From: Bacteroidales bacterium
Lineage (GTDB): Bacteria > Bacteroidota > Bacteroidia > Bacteroidales > UBA1402
DNA: 64,000 nt
Direction: 5' to 3'
Assembly (NCBI GenBank): GCA_021373135.1
Contig: JAJFTH010000003.1
Location: 434,001 to 498,000 of the forward strand
A program made the position numbers and the translations under genes. Shown one piece after another: positions 8,134 to 17,296 of this stretch. Every line of letters begins with the position of its first letter. Position 1 is the stretch's first letter. Under the pieces are notes generated by a model. The model saw only the letters and a list, made by a program, of their open reading frames with translations. It searched no databases and was not told the origin of the DNA.

Positions 8134-8964
8134 CTATTTTTCGGTGGACAAATCCTTGATTTCTTGTTCCAGCTTTAAAACCTTTTGCTGAAGTTCTGTT
8201 TGTTGAACTTGCGCCATTTTCAGACGATTTAAAACATCCTGGTATAACTCCTTGGACTTTGTGTCAACTATTGGAGCCGGTCTGGGATTATATTCGAATA
8301 AACAGATGTTACGTGCATGTTGTTTGCGGTTTGCACCAAATTTAATTCGCAAACCGACAGTAGCAGTCAAGGCTTGACAAAAGCCCTTGTCATTGACAAC
8401 GCCTCCAATATTTGCACTATCATAGTAAAAGTATTCTCCTTCCAAACACAAAGCCAATAGCTTACTGATATTATATTCAGCATTGATCCCTGCTTTTGTC
8501 AACATGATATGAAAAGATTTTGTTGATGCGTCATTCAATGAATAGTCATAAAAGCCGTAGCCCGCACCTATATCACCAAAAATATTCACCTTCTTCCAGA
8601 ATCCCTCACGATTTGAGAAAAGCAGATTTGAAAGATTGACAGAAAAATAAGGTACCAGATGAAACATGTTGGCATCCAGGGTCGTTGAAGCGTTGATATC
8701 AGCGTCATAAGGAGTATTTAGCCATTCAATCCCTATCCCGGCAAGCGGATTAATGGAATATTCCACTGTTCCACCCATTATCAGGTGTACGCGATTTTCA
8801 AAAGTAGCAGGAGCAGGCACCGCATCCATATCATTGGCTCCAACCTTGAGTCCGATTGACCAATGTGAAATTGGAACTGTCGTGCAGGTTTCCGCATTTT
8901 GTGCTGTGACAAATGCTATTGCAAACACTGACAGCACGATGCTCGATAATATTTTTTTCATCAT
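8134..8964 (-). CDS. Outer-membrane barrel protein, paralogue lacking the OmpA domain
   Basis: A 276-aa protein with a signal peptide (VTAQNAET) and a barrel whose segments match those of the neighbouring OmpA-family protein almost one for one (VEYSINPLAGIG, the LRIKFGA strand, the ARNICL segment). In place of an OmpA domain it ends with about 40 residues of coiled coil (LQQKVLKLEQEIKDL). It is the first gene of a two-gene operon. The start may be either of the two adjacent Met codons. Its function is unknown; a structural outer-membrane role is likely. Confidence 0.82.
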   Translation of the reverse strand: MMKKILSSIVLSVFAIAFVTAQNAETCTTVPISHWSIGLKVGANDMDAVPAPATFENRVHLIMGGTVEYSINPLAGIGIEWLNTPYDADINASTTLDANMFHLVPYFSVNLSNLLFSNREGFWKKVNIFGDIGAGYGFYDYSLNDASTKSFHIMLTKAGINAEYNISKLLALCLEGEYFYYDSANIGGVVNDKGFCQALTATVGLRIKFGANRKQHARNICLFEYNPRPAPIVDTKSKELYQDVLNRLKMAQVQQTELQQKVLKLEQEIKDLSTEK

Positions 8965-9140
8965 TCTTAGATTTGATTATTCCTCTAATCCTACGAAAGC
9001 CCATTCCTTTCCGATATACAAATTCTTTAAAACGCTGATTATATTAACCTTACGCGATTCTTTTAGATTTACGGATTTTTTGTATAACAACGTTGATATA
9101 AAATTGTTTAATTTGATGGTGAAATTTTATAAAATAGCTA

Positions 9141-9174
9141 AAAAAAAAGGAGCTACCCTGCATTGGATAGCTCC
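9141..9174 (-). terminator. Rho-independent terminator after the toxin-antitoxin pair
   Basis: Read on the minus strand, GGAGCTA pairs with TAGCTCC and is followed directly by eight T residues. It ends transcription coming from the HigBA-type operon. Confidence 0.85.
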
Positions 9175-9191
9175 CTATATATTCTTACGTA

Positions 9192-9246
9192 TGTCCCGTC
9201 CTAAAATAGCTTTACAAAAAAAGTAAAGCTATTTTAGGACGGGACA
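9192..9246. repeat. Perfect 24-bp inverted repeat with a 7-nt A loop
   Basis: Left arm 9192-9215 begins TGTCCCGTCC and right arm 9223-9246 ends GGACGGGACA. All 24 positions are complementary, and the loop is A7. It lies between the antitoxin stop codon and the separate terminator at 9141-9174. Stem length and perfection exceed what a terminator needs, so it may be a mobile-element remnant (paired inverted-repeat tips) or a MITE. Confidence 0.7.
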
Positions 9247-9263
9247 AAGTTATTGGGACAACT

Positions 9264-10367
9264 TTAAAGGGATAATTTATCAAACTCCACTTTAATCTTC
9301 ATTTTGTTTAATCTGAAATCATTGTATTGTGCCTTACCTTCTCTTTGAATTTGAGATACAATAATAGAGGGATTTTTTTTATATTTCTGACTAAATGTTA
9401 TAATTAATTCGACTGGGTAATTTAAATTGCGAAACAACTCATTTCTTTCTTTTTCAGACAATAACATACGAGCAGCAAAGTCGTCGGCTTGCTTTTCTTT
9501 TTCATCGTTTTGGTTTATTTCACCTAAGCCTTCAATGAAAATGTCTTTTTTATTATGAAACAGAATGTGTGCTAATTCATGATAAAATGAAAACCAAAAA
9601 GCATTGTAATCCTTTTGACGGTCGGTAATCTGAATTAATGGCTTTGAACTATTTCTAATCCATCGCGTTGCGCCATAAATTGGAGCTTTGGAAATACAAG
9701 GTGTAAAAACCAAAGCAATACCACATTCACTGCATATTTGTTGCAAAAATTCCATCCAATTATTAGGTTTTTGGTAACACAAAGCCTGTATCTCGTCAAA
9801 GCGTTCTCGGATTAATTTTTTGTCAAAATCAGCAGTTTGTATTTTATCTGCCTGTATTTCGCCCAACCGCAACCAGACAGAAATGGCTTGTGGCTCGGCT
9901 GTATGATTGAGGTCAATTTTAAAAGCTAATTGATTGTTCGTATAAAGACTTGACCACTGAACAGGCGACGCAATTCTGAAAAATTTCAAAAGGCTTTCGA
10001 CCAACAGAGGCTTGTCGTTTGTATTTGGCAACAATCCATTTTTTTTCATTACTGAAATGGGAAATGTTTTTAGCCATTCAATACATTGTTCTAAAAACTC
10101 CATTTGCTCAATTTCCAACAATTCATCTTGATAATTGCGTTCTAAATTGAGCCAGAAGCTGACAGGTATGCCCAACACATATTCGAGTTTGGTGGCGGTT
10201 TCTTTTGTTATCGGAGCTTTACCTTTTATTAGTTCATTGAGTTTAGGGATAGACCTGCCCAGACGCTCAGCCAATTCGGCTTGCGACATACCTATTTCAT
10301 CTATTGTTTCCTGAATTGTATCACCGGGACAAGATAAAAGTAGTTTTTTTGCTTCTAAATCAGTCAT
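9264..10367 (-). CDS. HigA-type antitoxin with HTH and ImmA/IrrE metallopeptidase domain
   Basis: A 367-aa protein. An N-terminal XRE helix-turn-helix (MSQAELAERLGRSIPKLNELI, residues about 27-47) binds DNA. The C-terminal half has a zinc-protease motif HELAH (FYHELAHILFH) of the ImmA/IrrE family. The toxin gene lies 14 bp upstream, so the toxin-first order matches higBA. Proteins of this two-domain build act as antitoxin and operon repressor. Whether the protease part is active here is not known. The operon sits just beyond the 3' end of locus A. Confidence 0.85.
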   Translation of the reverse strand: MTDLEAKKLLLSCPGDTIQETIDEIGMSQAELAERLGRSIPKLNELIKGKAPITKETATKLEYVLGIPVSFWLNLERNYQDELLEIEQMEFLEQCIEWLKTFPISVMKKNGLLPNTNDKPLLVESLLKFFRIASPVQWSSLYTNNQLAFKIDLNHTAEPQAISVWLRLGEIQADKIQTADFDKKLIRERFDEIQALCYQKPNNWMEFLQQICSECGIALVFTPCISKAPIYGATRWIRNSSKPLIQITDRQKDYNAFWFSFYHELAHILFHNKKDIFIEGLGEINQNDEKEKQADDFAARMLLSEKERNELFRNLNYPVELIITFSQKYKKNPSIIVSQIQREGKAQYNDFRLNKMKIKVEFDKLSL

Positions 10368-10381
10368 GACTTTAGTTTTTT

Positions 10382-10714
10382 TTAATGAGGGTCTTCTACT
10401 GAAACAATTTCTATGGCTGTAATCAGAATGAGATTTACTCCACCGTCTTCTTGTTTGGGTATTGGGTCTTGAGCAATTTCAAAAATTATACGCCAATTCT
10501 CCTTAATATCAACTGACCATTCACCAATTCTATCCCCTTTATAAGGGTGTAAGCGCAAAGCAGGGAGTTGAGATATTACAAGCAGGCTATCTGCTTCTTT
10601 TAGCTCCTTCAGTCGTTGCTTTATCTTCTTAGCCAACTCACCGTAAGTTTTGATAAGTTCCTTATCATTGGTAAGTGATTTTTCGAGTTTGTTGTTCTTG
10701 TATAATATTTTCAC
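10382..10714 (-). CDS. RelE/HigB-like toxin
   Basis: A 110-aa basic protein with the HigB/RelE pattern: an N-terminal helix pair rich in Lys (KIKQRLKELKEA), a central RLHPYKGDRIGEWSVDI strand pair and a WRIIFE strand. This family cleaves ribosome-bound mRNA. It is followed by the HigA-type antitoxin and is about the usual length (90-115 aa). A -7 promoter box ends 3 bp before the ATG, so the transcript may be leaderless. Confidence 0.8.
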   Translation of the reverse strand: MKILYKNNKLEKSLTNDKELIKTYGELAKKIKQRLKELKEADSLLVISQLPALRLHPYKGDRIGEWSVDIKENWRIIFEIAQDPIPKQEDGGVNLILITAIEIVSVEDPH

Positions 10715-10716
10715 TG

Positions 10717-10724
10717 CAAAGATA
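10717..10724 (-). promoter_or_regulatory. Promoter -7 box of the toxin-antitoxin operon
   Basis: The minus-strand sequence TATCTTTG is an exact TAnnTTTG match, ending 3 bp before the toxin start codon. The predicted transcription start falls on or next to the ATG. Confidence 0.6.
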
Positions 10725-10892
10725 AAGAATTATTTACCAATCGGGTTAATGTTTTTTCTATTTTATGAAATATTATACTATTTCAGATTAGCTGATTCAT
10801 CTAAAATTGGCATAATTTGGTAGTGTTTCATCGAGCATGTCTGATAGTAAGCATACATTGCTTTATAGGTACCCAAAAACATCGAGAAGGAG

Positions 10893-11381
10893 TCATTTTA
10901 AAATACGAAACAACGTCAAGAATATGATTTTAAAATATTCAGCGTTTGATTGATTGTTTATGTATTTCATGTTCAGCTCAATCTTGTCCGGAAGAATTGT
11001 TTCAACATACGTTTTATCAGGATCTTCAAAGGTACCCAATATTGTGTTCTCATCAGCATATTCTATGGATGCATAGTCGGTTATACCCGGTTTGACACTT
11101 AATACCCTCATCTGTTCCTCCGTATAAAGATCAACATATTTGCGTACTTCCGGACGAGGGCCGACCAAACTCATATCCCCTTTAAAAACATTGATTAACT
11201 GAGGCAGTTCGTCAAACTTATATTTACGGATATAATAACCAGAATTGGTAACACGAGAATCATGGCTTCCAATGGTTATCAATCCTTTCTTATCAGAACC
11301 AATCCGCATAGAGCGGAACTTGTATAAAAGGAAATCCCTATTGTTGAATCCAACCCGTTTCTGTTTGTAAAACCGATATTT
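10893..11381 (-). pseudogene. N-terminally truncated initiating sugar transferase (WcaJ/RfbP type)
   Basis: The readable frame starts right after an in-frame TGA (11382-11384) with KYRFYKQKRVGFNNRDF and runs into LLYKFRSM, KFDELPQLINVFKGDMSLV and GPRPEVRKYV. These are the catalytic-core motifs of polyprenyl-phosphate hexose-1-phosphate transferases. The N-terminal membrane-insertion hairpin (KRxFD...LL region, about 35-40 residues) is missing. No start codon lies between the TGA and the internal Met at 11309, which would give only 138 residues. I therefore read this as a decayed gene. Between 11382 and 11560 I see no gene, only a short open stretch without a start. Confidence 0.75.
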
Positions 11382-11560
11382 TCAAATGATGAATCAGCAC
11401 ACCTATCAAAATCGCACGACCAAAACTAAGCAAGGTCATACCAAAATATATTCGTTTTTCTGCGGATTATTAAACTTAAGCATTGATTTTGCGTAAGCAT
11501 CCGCTGAACCCCGTATTGTAGACTCTTGAATTATTGGAAGCGACTTTTTGACAATAAACG

Positions 11561-12520
11561 CTATTTTACATGGTGCAAGGACTGCAACTTAAAATACTTT
11601 CTCATAAACAAGATATAGATGGTACTAAAAAGCAAAATCACAGCCAGCATATACCAGTATTTTGACTCCGTCCATATCAATCCAACAGAAATCAAAGCCT
11701 GCACAAAACAATAGATGCCAGATACCAGTACATGAGGCATCTTCATTTCATTGGCCATGAGTTGGTACATATGCTTCCTGTGAGGCTTAAAAATATTATC
11801 TTTCAGCATTATCCGGTGGATGATGGTCAAAATCGTATCCACCCCATACAAACCAAGCAATATTATATAACTAACATCCTTGGCCTTCAGAATGAGAGAG
11901 ACAAGCATAAATAAAATCACGAAAGCGATAGAAAAGGCTCCGACATCACCAGAAAAACATATAGCTTTTATCCTGAAATTGAAAATATTAAAAATACATA
12001 AAGCCAACAATAATATATAAATCAGATTATTATCCACAAATGAAACTTGGTACGTATTGATGTACCACAAGGATCCAATCACAACCATACTGTATCCACC
12101 TGTCATACCATTGATGCCATCCATAAAGTTGAAAGCATTCAAAACACCGGTACAAAATATCAAAGCTAACAATGTAAAATACCATGGCATATAGAACAGT
12201 CCCAACTGAAAGAACATCAGGAATATAGCAACAAAGTGAACTGTAAGCCTTAATTTGGAAGACTGGGGTCTATTATCATCAGCAAAACTAATGATCGCTA
12301 TCAAAGTCAAACCTGCGAAAAGCCAAGGATAAACAAATCCATACAACAGAAAATAATTAAGTACTCCGAAATAAAATATAATGCCCCCACCCCGTAAAGT
12401 GATGCGTTTATGAGAACTGCGTTTATTCGGTCTGTCAATAATGTTGAAATGTTCGGCTACTTTAAAATATACAAGCTCCGTAACCAACAGCAAACAAGCG
12501 GCTAATATATATATCCACAT
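11561..12520 (-). CDS. WecA/WbpL-like undecaprenyl-phosphate sugar-1-phosphate transferase
   Basis: A 319-aa polytopic membrane protein with about ten hydrophobic segments. It carries the MraY/WecA family motifs: RGGGI near residue 44, FADD (Mg-binding DD), NAFNFMDGINGM, and the HRKHMYQ loop. This family starts repeat-unit synthesis by moving a HexNAc-1-phosphate to the lipid carrier. It lies between two decayed genes and could replace the broken sugar transferase at 10893 as the starting enzyme. WbpL-type enzymes often pair with an SDR 4-keto-reductase; an epimerase gene precedes it here. Confidence 0.9.
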   Translation of the reverse strand: MWIYILAACLLLVTELVYFKVAEHFNIIDRPNKRSSHKRITLRGGGIIFYFGVLNYFLLYGFVYPWLFAGLTLIAIISFADDNRPQSSKLRLTVHFVAIFLMFFQLGLFYMPWYFTLLALIFCTGVLNAFNFMDGINGMTGGYSMVVIGSLWYINTYQVSFVDNNLIYILLLALCIFNIFNFRIKAICFSGDVGAFSIAFVILFMLVSLILKAKDVSYIILLGLYGVDTILTIIHRIMLKDNIFKPHRKHMYQLMANEMKMPHVLVSGIYCFVQALISVGLIWTESKYWYMLAVILLFSTIYILFMRKYFKLQSLHHVK

Positions 12521-12531
12521 AAAGTCAATGT

Positions 12532-13285
12532 CTATTTTAAGAAAGAAATAATCGTGCGTCGTAATCCTTCACGAGCAGTAATCGGAATATAATCCACACC
12601 GAGTGCGCGTTTAATTTTGGCATTGCTTGCTACATAGTTTTCAGTCAGCTTATGCAACCTCTCCGGATTCAATGGAAGATGTAATGCTCCGCCAAGTTTT
12701 GCTGCACAAATTATCAAACCTTTGGGCAAACACCATATATGTGCCTTTTGCCCCATAGCTTCGCACATTACACCAATTAATTCATTGGTTGAAAGTGCTT
12801 CATCATCTGCTATATGGTAAATTCCGGACTCCACATTACCTGAGGAGACGAGTTCATCTATCACAAAACACAGGTTATCGACCGAAGTAAACGTACGATG
12901 GTTTTCGAATGCGCCCAATGGCCATGGAATTCCTTTACGTACGACACTATATAACAGATTAAGGTTACCTTTATTCCCGGGACCATGAATCATACATGGG
13001 CGAAGAATATATACTTTTTTTCCGGAATCTGCAGCAGGCCAATGATCCTGAATGTATTTCTCAGCCAAAATCTTACTCTCACCATAAGGACCTTTGGGTG
13101 CTGGCACAATATCTTCCGTTAAAACATCTCCGAGGACATTATCAGCAGCTGCTTTCACAGAACTAAAGAAGATGAATTTCTTTGCTGAAGAGGCAAGAAA
13201 ATAATCGTATATATTTTGGGTTAGGCCGATATTGATGTTGAAATAGGTTTTGGCTTCTGACTGATTCTTGGTATCGTGGGCCTTA
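12532..13285 (-). pseudogene. 5'-truncated NAD-dependent epimerase/dehydratase
   Basis: The reading frame is recognisable from KAHDTKNQ (about 13285) through KFIFFSSVKAAADN and GPYGESK to the C-terminus. The first roughly 55 codons, including the Rossmann loop, are missing. The frame runs directly back to the stop of the preceding epimerase gene. A GTG start at 13158 would give 208 residues without the NAD site. The remainder (ILRPCMIHGPGNKGN, YHIADDE) is intact, so the loss is recent or was caused by recombination near 13290-13338. Confidence 0.7.
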
Positions 13286-13338
13286 CTGTTACAAGTAAGC
13301 AGAAATGGATTTCGTTCACCAAAAGTGACGAAGAACCA

Positions 13339-14205
13339 TTATTTCTGAGTCTCAGCAATCATTTGCAATGACTCTTTAAAACCAACAATTTGATATTCAA
13401 AATCCATTTTACTCATTGCTGGATCATAGTAATAAGTGGCAAACATTTTGTTTAGGGACTGGACAAATTTGCTGCTAAGGGTAACAAGCGGGTTCAGGCA
13501 GCGACAGATAGCTATCTTGTGGCTGGCGGACTTGGCAAAGAAGCGGATGATTTCTACTGTATCACTTAGCTCTGCGTTTTGCGGATAAAATGTGCCAGAC
13601 AGCTCAAGCAATATGGCTTGCCTGACAAACTCAGCCAGATTGTCTATATACAGCACACTCCTCTGGTTATGATAAGCAGGAAATACAGGCGTCTTCACAG
13701 CCAGTTTTGCCAGCCTTGAGAAATTACCCTTGGAGTTAGACCCGTATATCATCGGCGGCCTCAGGATGCACACCTTGAACGTATCACACTCCAGCTCATG
13801 TAGCCCATTCTCCGCCTGCAGCTTGCTATCGCCATAGAATCCGTTCGGATTAGGCTTTGTATCACGTGTTATTATCTCCTTCTTCAACGACTGGCTCTCG
13901 TGGAAGACTATCATACTGCTCATAAAGATGAACTGCTTCACCCCTGCCACCTTTGCAGCCTTCGCGACCTCTATGGTCAGATCCCTGTTCACCTTGTAGT
14001 ACAACGGCTCCCTTTTAGGGTCAGCATTCACGTGAGCGATGCCCGCAACGTGATATACCACATCATATTTGGAGAAATCAGACTTCTTCCAGTTGTCGCC
14101 GAAAGTATCTACTGAATCCACATTGAACTCAGTGTCCTTCTTCAGCCAACACTCAACACTGGTGCCCACATAGCTACCAGCACCTGTAATAAGTATATTC
14201 ATCAT
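13339..14205 (-). CDS. NAD-dependent epimerase/dehydratase (SDR)
   Basis: A 288-aa extended SDR with MNILITGAGSYVGTSV at the N-terminus, VAGIAHV, the MSSM catalytic serine strand, YGDSK and ILRPPMIYG. It resembles the 4-keto-reductases or epimerases that accompany WecA-like transferases in Bacteroidota capsule loci. The substrate is probably a UDP-4-keto-6-deoxy-HexNAc, but this is inferred. It follows the GT4 gene after 3 bp. The second of the two initial Met codons (14202) may be the true start. Confidence 0.78.
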   Translation of the reverse strand: MMNILITGAGSYVGTSVECWLKKDTEFNVDSVDTFGDNWKKSDFSKYDVVYHVAGIAHVNADPKREPLYYKVNRDLTIEVAKAAKVAGVKQFIFMSSMIVFHESQSLKKEIITRDTKPNPNGFYGDSKLQAENGLHELECDTFKVCILRPPMIYGSNSKGNFSRLAKLAVKTPVFPAYHNQRSVLYIDNLAEFVRQAILLELSGTFYPQNAELSDTVEIIRFFAKSASHKIAICRCLNPLVTLSSKFVQSLNKMFATYYYDPAMSKMDFEYQIVGFKESLQMIAETQK

Positions 14206-14208
14206 TGT

Positions 14209-15330
14209 TTAATAAAGTTTCTCTATTTCTTTCCAAACCAATCGGCTGTCAAAGTTCTCTACTACCCACTTACGACCGTTCATTCCGTCAATGGCGTGAT
14301 TAAGACGGATAGCAACTATCTTCTTTGCAATATCGTCTGGCTCATGAGTCACGAACACTCCAGTCTCTCCATCTACAATGGAATCACAGCATCCTGTAAC
14401 CTTTGTGGTGATGATTGGCTTCTCCATTGCCTGTGCTTCCAAAACACCTGTAGGGAATCCTTCTCTATATGATGCCAGCATATAAACATTCATCAATGAG
14501 TAGTAGTATTCCATACCACCATTGATAAATCCGGTGAAGATAATCCGTTTGTCATTCAAAATTCGGTTCTTGATATCCTCAGGCAAAGCATCCCGTTCTT
14601 CAAACATTCCTACCAATAGCAGCTTGCAATTATCTGCGTTCTCCAGTTTGACAAACGCCTGAACCAGATCAATTATACCCTTATCTTTTACCAACCGTCC
14701 AGAATATCCTATAACAAAATCATCCTCATTGATGCCGTACTTCATTCTCAGTTCAGCAACCTTATCCTGATTTATAATAGCAGGATTGAAATGATTGATA
14801 GTATCGACACCATTGCAAGTCCCTTTACCAAGTATCAGTTGCTTCTTTGCAGGAGCCAGTTTGTCTTCTATACTTCTCCTTAAAACAGATGGACTTACAC
14901 ACACAACCTTGGTTGCACAAAAAGAAGCCACCCTGTCCACCGACTTTAAAATAAAACGATTTGCTCCATGGCTGGTTTCATATACCAATCCATGACGAAA
15001 ATAGATTCGTTTCGGAACTCTGCAAATCCAACCAGACACCATTGCCAGCAAACCACCCTTGGGTGTATGACCCACAATGATATCTATCTTTTGCTTCTTG
15101 ATAAACTTACAGATTCTGCGGATAGAACCAAAGTCCTGCTTTATTGAGATACTTCTGTTGATAGGTATCTCAATGTATTCAAAGCCCTCTTCTTTAGCGA
15201 AATCAGCCAAATACTCACTTGGACTACATACCACATTCATATTGTAGCCTTTTTCTTTGAAGTATTTGAACTGGTCGCCGATGAAATATGGGAGGACGAA
15301 GTATATGTTAACTACGTGAAGGATATTCAT
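14209..15330 (-). CDS. Glycosyltransferase family 4 (PglA-like)
   Basis: A 373-aa GT-B enzyme. The N-terminal acceptor domain includes the GHTPKGGLLAM and FRHGLVYE loops. The C-terminal donor domain has VIGYSGRLVKDKGI and the EX7E motif in EGFPTGVLEAQAMEKP. It transfers a sugar to the growing lipid-linked repeat at the cytoplasmic face. It overlaps the preceding deacetylase gene by 23 bp, which points to translational coupling. Confidence 0.9.
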   Translation of the reverse strand: MNILHVVNIYFVLPYFIGDQFKYFKEKGYNMNVVCSPSEYLADFAKEEGFEYIEIPINRSISIKQDFGSIRRICKFIKKQKIDIIVGHTPKGGLLAMVSGWICRVPKRIYFRHGLVYETSHGANRFILKSVDRVASFCATKVVCVSPSVLRRSIEDKLAPAKKQLILGKGTCNGVDTINHFNPAIINQDKVAELRMKYGINEDDFVIGYSGRLVKDKGIIDLVQAFVKLENADNCKLLLVGMFEERDALPEDIKNRILNDKRIIFTGFINGGMEYYYSLMNVYMLASYREGFPTGVLEAQAMEKPIITTKVTGCCDSIVDGETGVFVTHEPDDIAKKIVAIRLNHAIDGMNGRKWVVENFDSRLVWKEIEKLY

Positions 15331-16300
15331 CTTGTTTTATCTGTTTTGCAAATTCATTCATAGTATAGGATTCCATTCCATACTTTATATGGCACTCTTG
15401 ATAGCACTTTAGAATCTTTTCAAGGAATTTGAAGTTCTCTTCTATGTTAGATCCAAAATTATGTGGGTGCCACCATAGGTGATATAACTCTCCGTGATTT
15501 GCAGCATATATCATTTCACCTTTAATTCTCCTTAATTTGAGACCATCCAGAAATGACAACTCTCTACTATAAGGTCTCAGGAATCTACTTGACGGGATAT
15601 TAATTATAGAGCGAGTAGTATCTATTGAATTATATGGAATTGAAGAATTACCGCCTATATTCACATATGTATCAGCAAGTCTCCCTATCCGTTGCAACAC
15701 GGATTCCAACTTACTTTTCGGTTGTTTAGAAAAACTTGGGGAGATGCCTCGGTACACCTCAAATCCATAATTTGAACAAACATCAAGATAATTATCTGTA
15801 ACTTGGTTTCTAGGGAAAATAATACTATTTAGCCTCAGTCCCTTAATCTTGGAAACCTCCACAGACTTTTGTATATCTGCCTCAAACTGTTTTATTGTCT
15901 GTCCTTCCTCCCAACAATAATAATGGCCGAATGTGTGCGAAGCGACTTCTACACCTTCTTGAGAATTCAAGAAAGAAATAACATCCGGGGCAAAATAAAG
16001 GCTTTCTTTCTTAATATTATCAATGCACCTTTCATCAAAAGGAGAGAGTTTCGAATTTAGATATGAAGGAATAGGTCTAGGAGTAAACAGCTTAGCCTCT
16101 TCTTTGCCATCAAGCATTAGAAGGCCGACTGAGGCAAAAGTTGAATGAACCCCATACTTATTGAATGTCTCCACCAATCGCTTTACTACAGTCCTGACAT
16201 TCTCAACATTACTCTTGCCATAGTCTTCGGGAGTCCATAGGTCCAAGGCTCCCCACATCATCTCAAAATCAAGTGAGATTATAAAACTTCCGTTTTTCAT
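15308..16300 (-). CDS. Polysaccharide deacetylase family (CE4/NodB-like) protein
   Basis: A 330-aa protein. It begins FIISLDFEMMWG (catalytic/metal Asp pair of NodB domains) and carries EVASHTFGHYYC, the His-x3-His metal motif, and a late histidine strand (AANHGELYHLWWHPHN). No signal peptide is seen, so it would act in the cytoplasm, probably removing an acetyl group from a precursor or lipid-linked intermediate. It sits between a GNAT gene (1 bp gap) and the GT4 gene (overlap). Confidence 0.82.
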   Translation of the reverse strand: MKNGSFIISLDFEMMWGALDLWTPEDYGKSNVENVRTVVKRLVETFNKYGVHSTFASVGLLMLDGKEEAKLFTPRPIPSYLNSKLSPFDERCIDNIKKESLYFAPDVISFLNSQEGVEVASHTFGHYYCWEEGQTIKQFEADIQKSVEVSKIKGLRLNSIIFPRNQVTDNYLDVCSNYGFEVYRGISPSFSKQPKSKLESVLQRIGRLADTYVNIGGNSSIPYNSIDTTRSIINIPSSRFLRPYSRELSFLDGLKLRRIKGEMIYAANHGELYHLWWHPHNFGSNIEENFKFLEKILKCYQECHIKYGMESYTMNEFAKQIKQDEYPSRS

Positions 16301-16301
16301 A

Positions 16302-17291
16302 TTACATTGCTATTTCTCCATCTGAATCTGCTAACGTCACAAAAACGAAATCTCTTTTCTCTATTTGCTCTTTATATGGCATAAACTTTTTCCCTCCGAT
16401 AATAGGTCTGTTCCTTCCTACTGAACGCAATCCACCTTTTTCTAAGACATGATCAATAGTTGAATGAGAAGAACCGCAAAAAAGAATGGGTATATGTAGC
16501 CTCTGCGTTATTTTTTTTGCGGCATTAAATATATTGTCAAATTCGTCTGTGGAGTCCAATCGACAGCGGAAATCAACCAGTCCCATTAGAATTACATGTT
16601 TTTTATGTACTGTCCTAAGTACAAAGTAATTATTAGAAACTGTTGACTTATAAAAAGCATATATATGCAAATTATTATTGAACCTCCACTCAAGAAAACA
16701 AGAATCCCTTTCGGGTTCAAGCAGATTGTAGTTATAAGGATTTATGCTGCTTATAAAAGGCCTCGTTGAGACTCGTTCAAACGATTCTGTCTTTAGCTCG
16801 ACTCTATCAGGATATTTATTAATAGGAACTGCTTTCCTTAGAAAACATGTAAATATGCCTAAAGGACTTACAATTCCAATATATTTCTTTATCTCACCGA
16901 TTATGACATTTTTTAATTTTTTGTTTAAAGCTAAAGATGGATCGTTTGCTCCAGTCGATAATGTATCTCTATTTTGTCTCCAATAATAGAGAAAAATATC
17001 CACACCCCAAGCGTCGCTTCTTAATTGCTCATCAACAAATAGATCGAAGCCCCATAGTGAGTCAATCTTTTCGTTATTAAAGAAATATGATACCGAAGAA
17101 AATAAATTCTGTCCTCTAATTATTCCTTCATTATCAACAAGTACTAAAGAATTTGCTATCTCTTCTTCTTTTTTGGAAAACCAAAAAGAAAGATAGTTAC
17201 TCATATCTATATTCGATTTATTCGGGTAGTGCTCAATGTTATATTTGCATAAACCGATAAAATCTTCCTGTGTTGCTGGCCTAATTACCAT
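16302..17291 (-). CDS. GNAT-like acyltransferase
   Basis: A 329-aa protein starting MVIRPATQEDFIGLCKYN, the common first strand and helix of GNAT transferases. A longer C-terminal part may form a second half-GNAT. The pairing with a polysaccharide deacetylase gene is a recurrent arrangement in exopolysaccharide loci. The acceptor is unknown. I assign the family from the N-terminal pattern and from context, not from a visible acetyl-CoA loop. Confidence 0.5.
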   Translation of the reverse strand: MVIRPATQEDFIGLCKYNIEHYPNKSNIDMSNYLSFWFSKKEEEIANSLVLVDNEGIIRGQNLFSSVSYFFNNEKIDSLWGFDLFVDEQLRSDAWGVDIFLYYWRQNRDTLSTGANDPSLALNKKLKNVIIGEIKKYIGIVSPLGIFTCFLRKAVPINKYPDRVELKTESFERVSTRPFISSINPYNYNLLEPERDSCFLEWRFNNNLHIYAFYKSTVSNNYFVLRTVHKKHVILMGLVDFRCRLDSTDEFDNIFNAAKKITQRLHIPILFCGSSHSTIDHVLEKGGLRSVGRNRPIIGGKKFMPYKEQIEKRDFVFVTLADSDGEIAM

Positions 17292-17296
17292 ATTTT

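Noticed and set aside
9192..9246. The perfect inverted repeat as the terminator of the antitoxin gene
   Set aside because: It has no T-run, while a proper terminator with T8 lies directly downstream at 9141-9174.
12532..13158. A 208-aa epimerase read from an internal GTG as an intact gene
   Set aside because: The frame continues upstream with clear family sequence and lacks only the Rossmann half, so the GTG is internal to a truncated gene.
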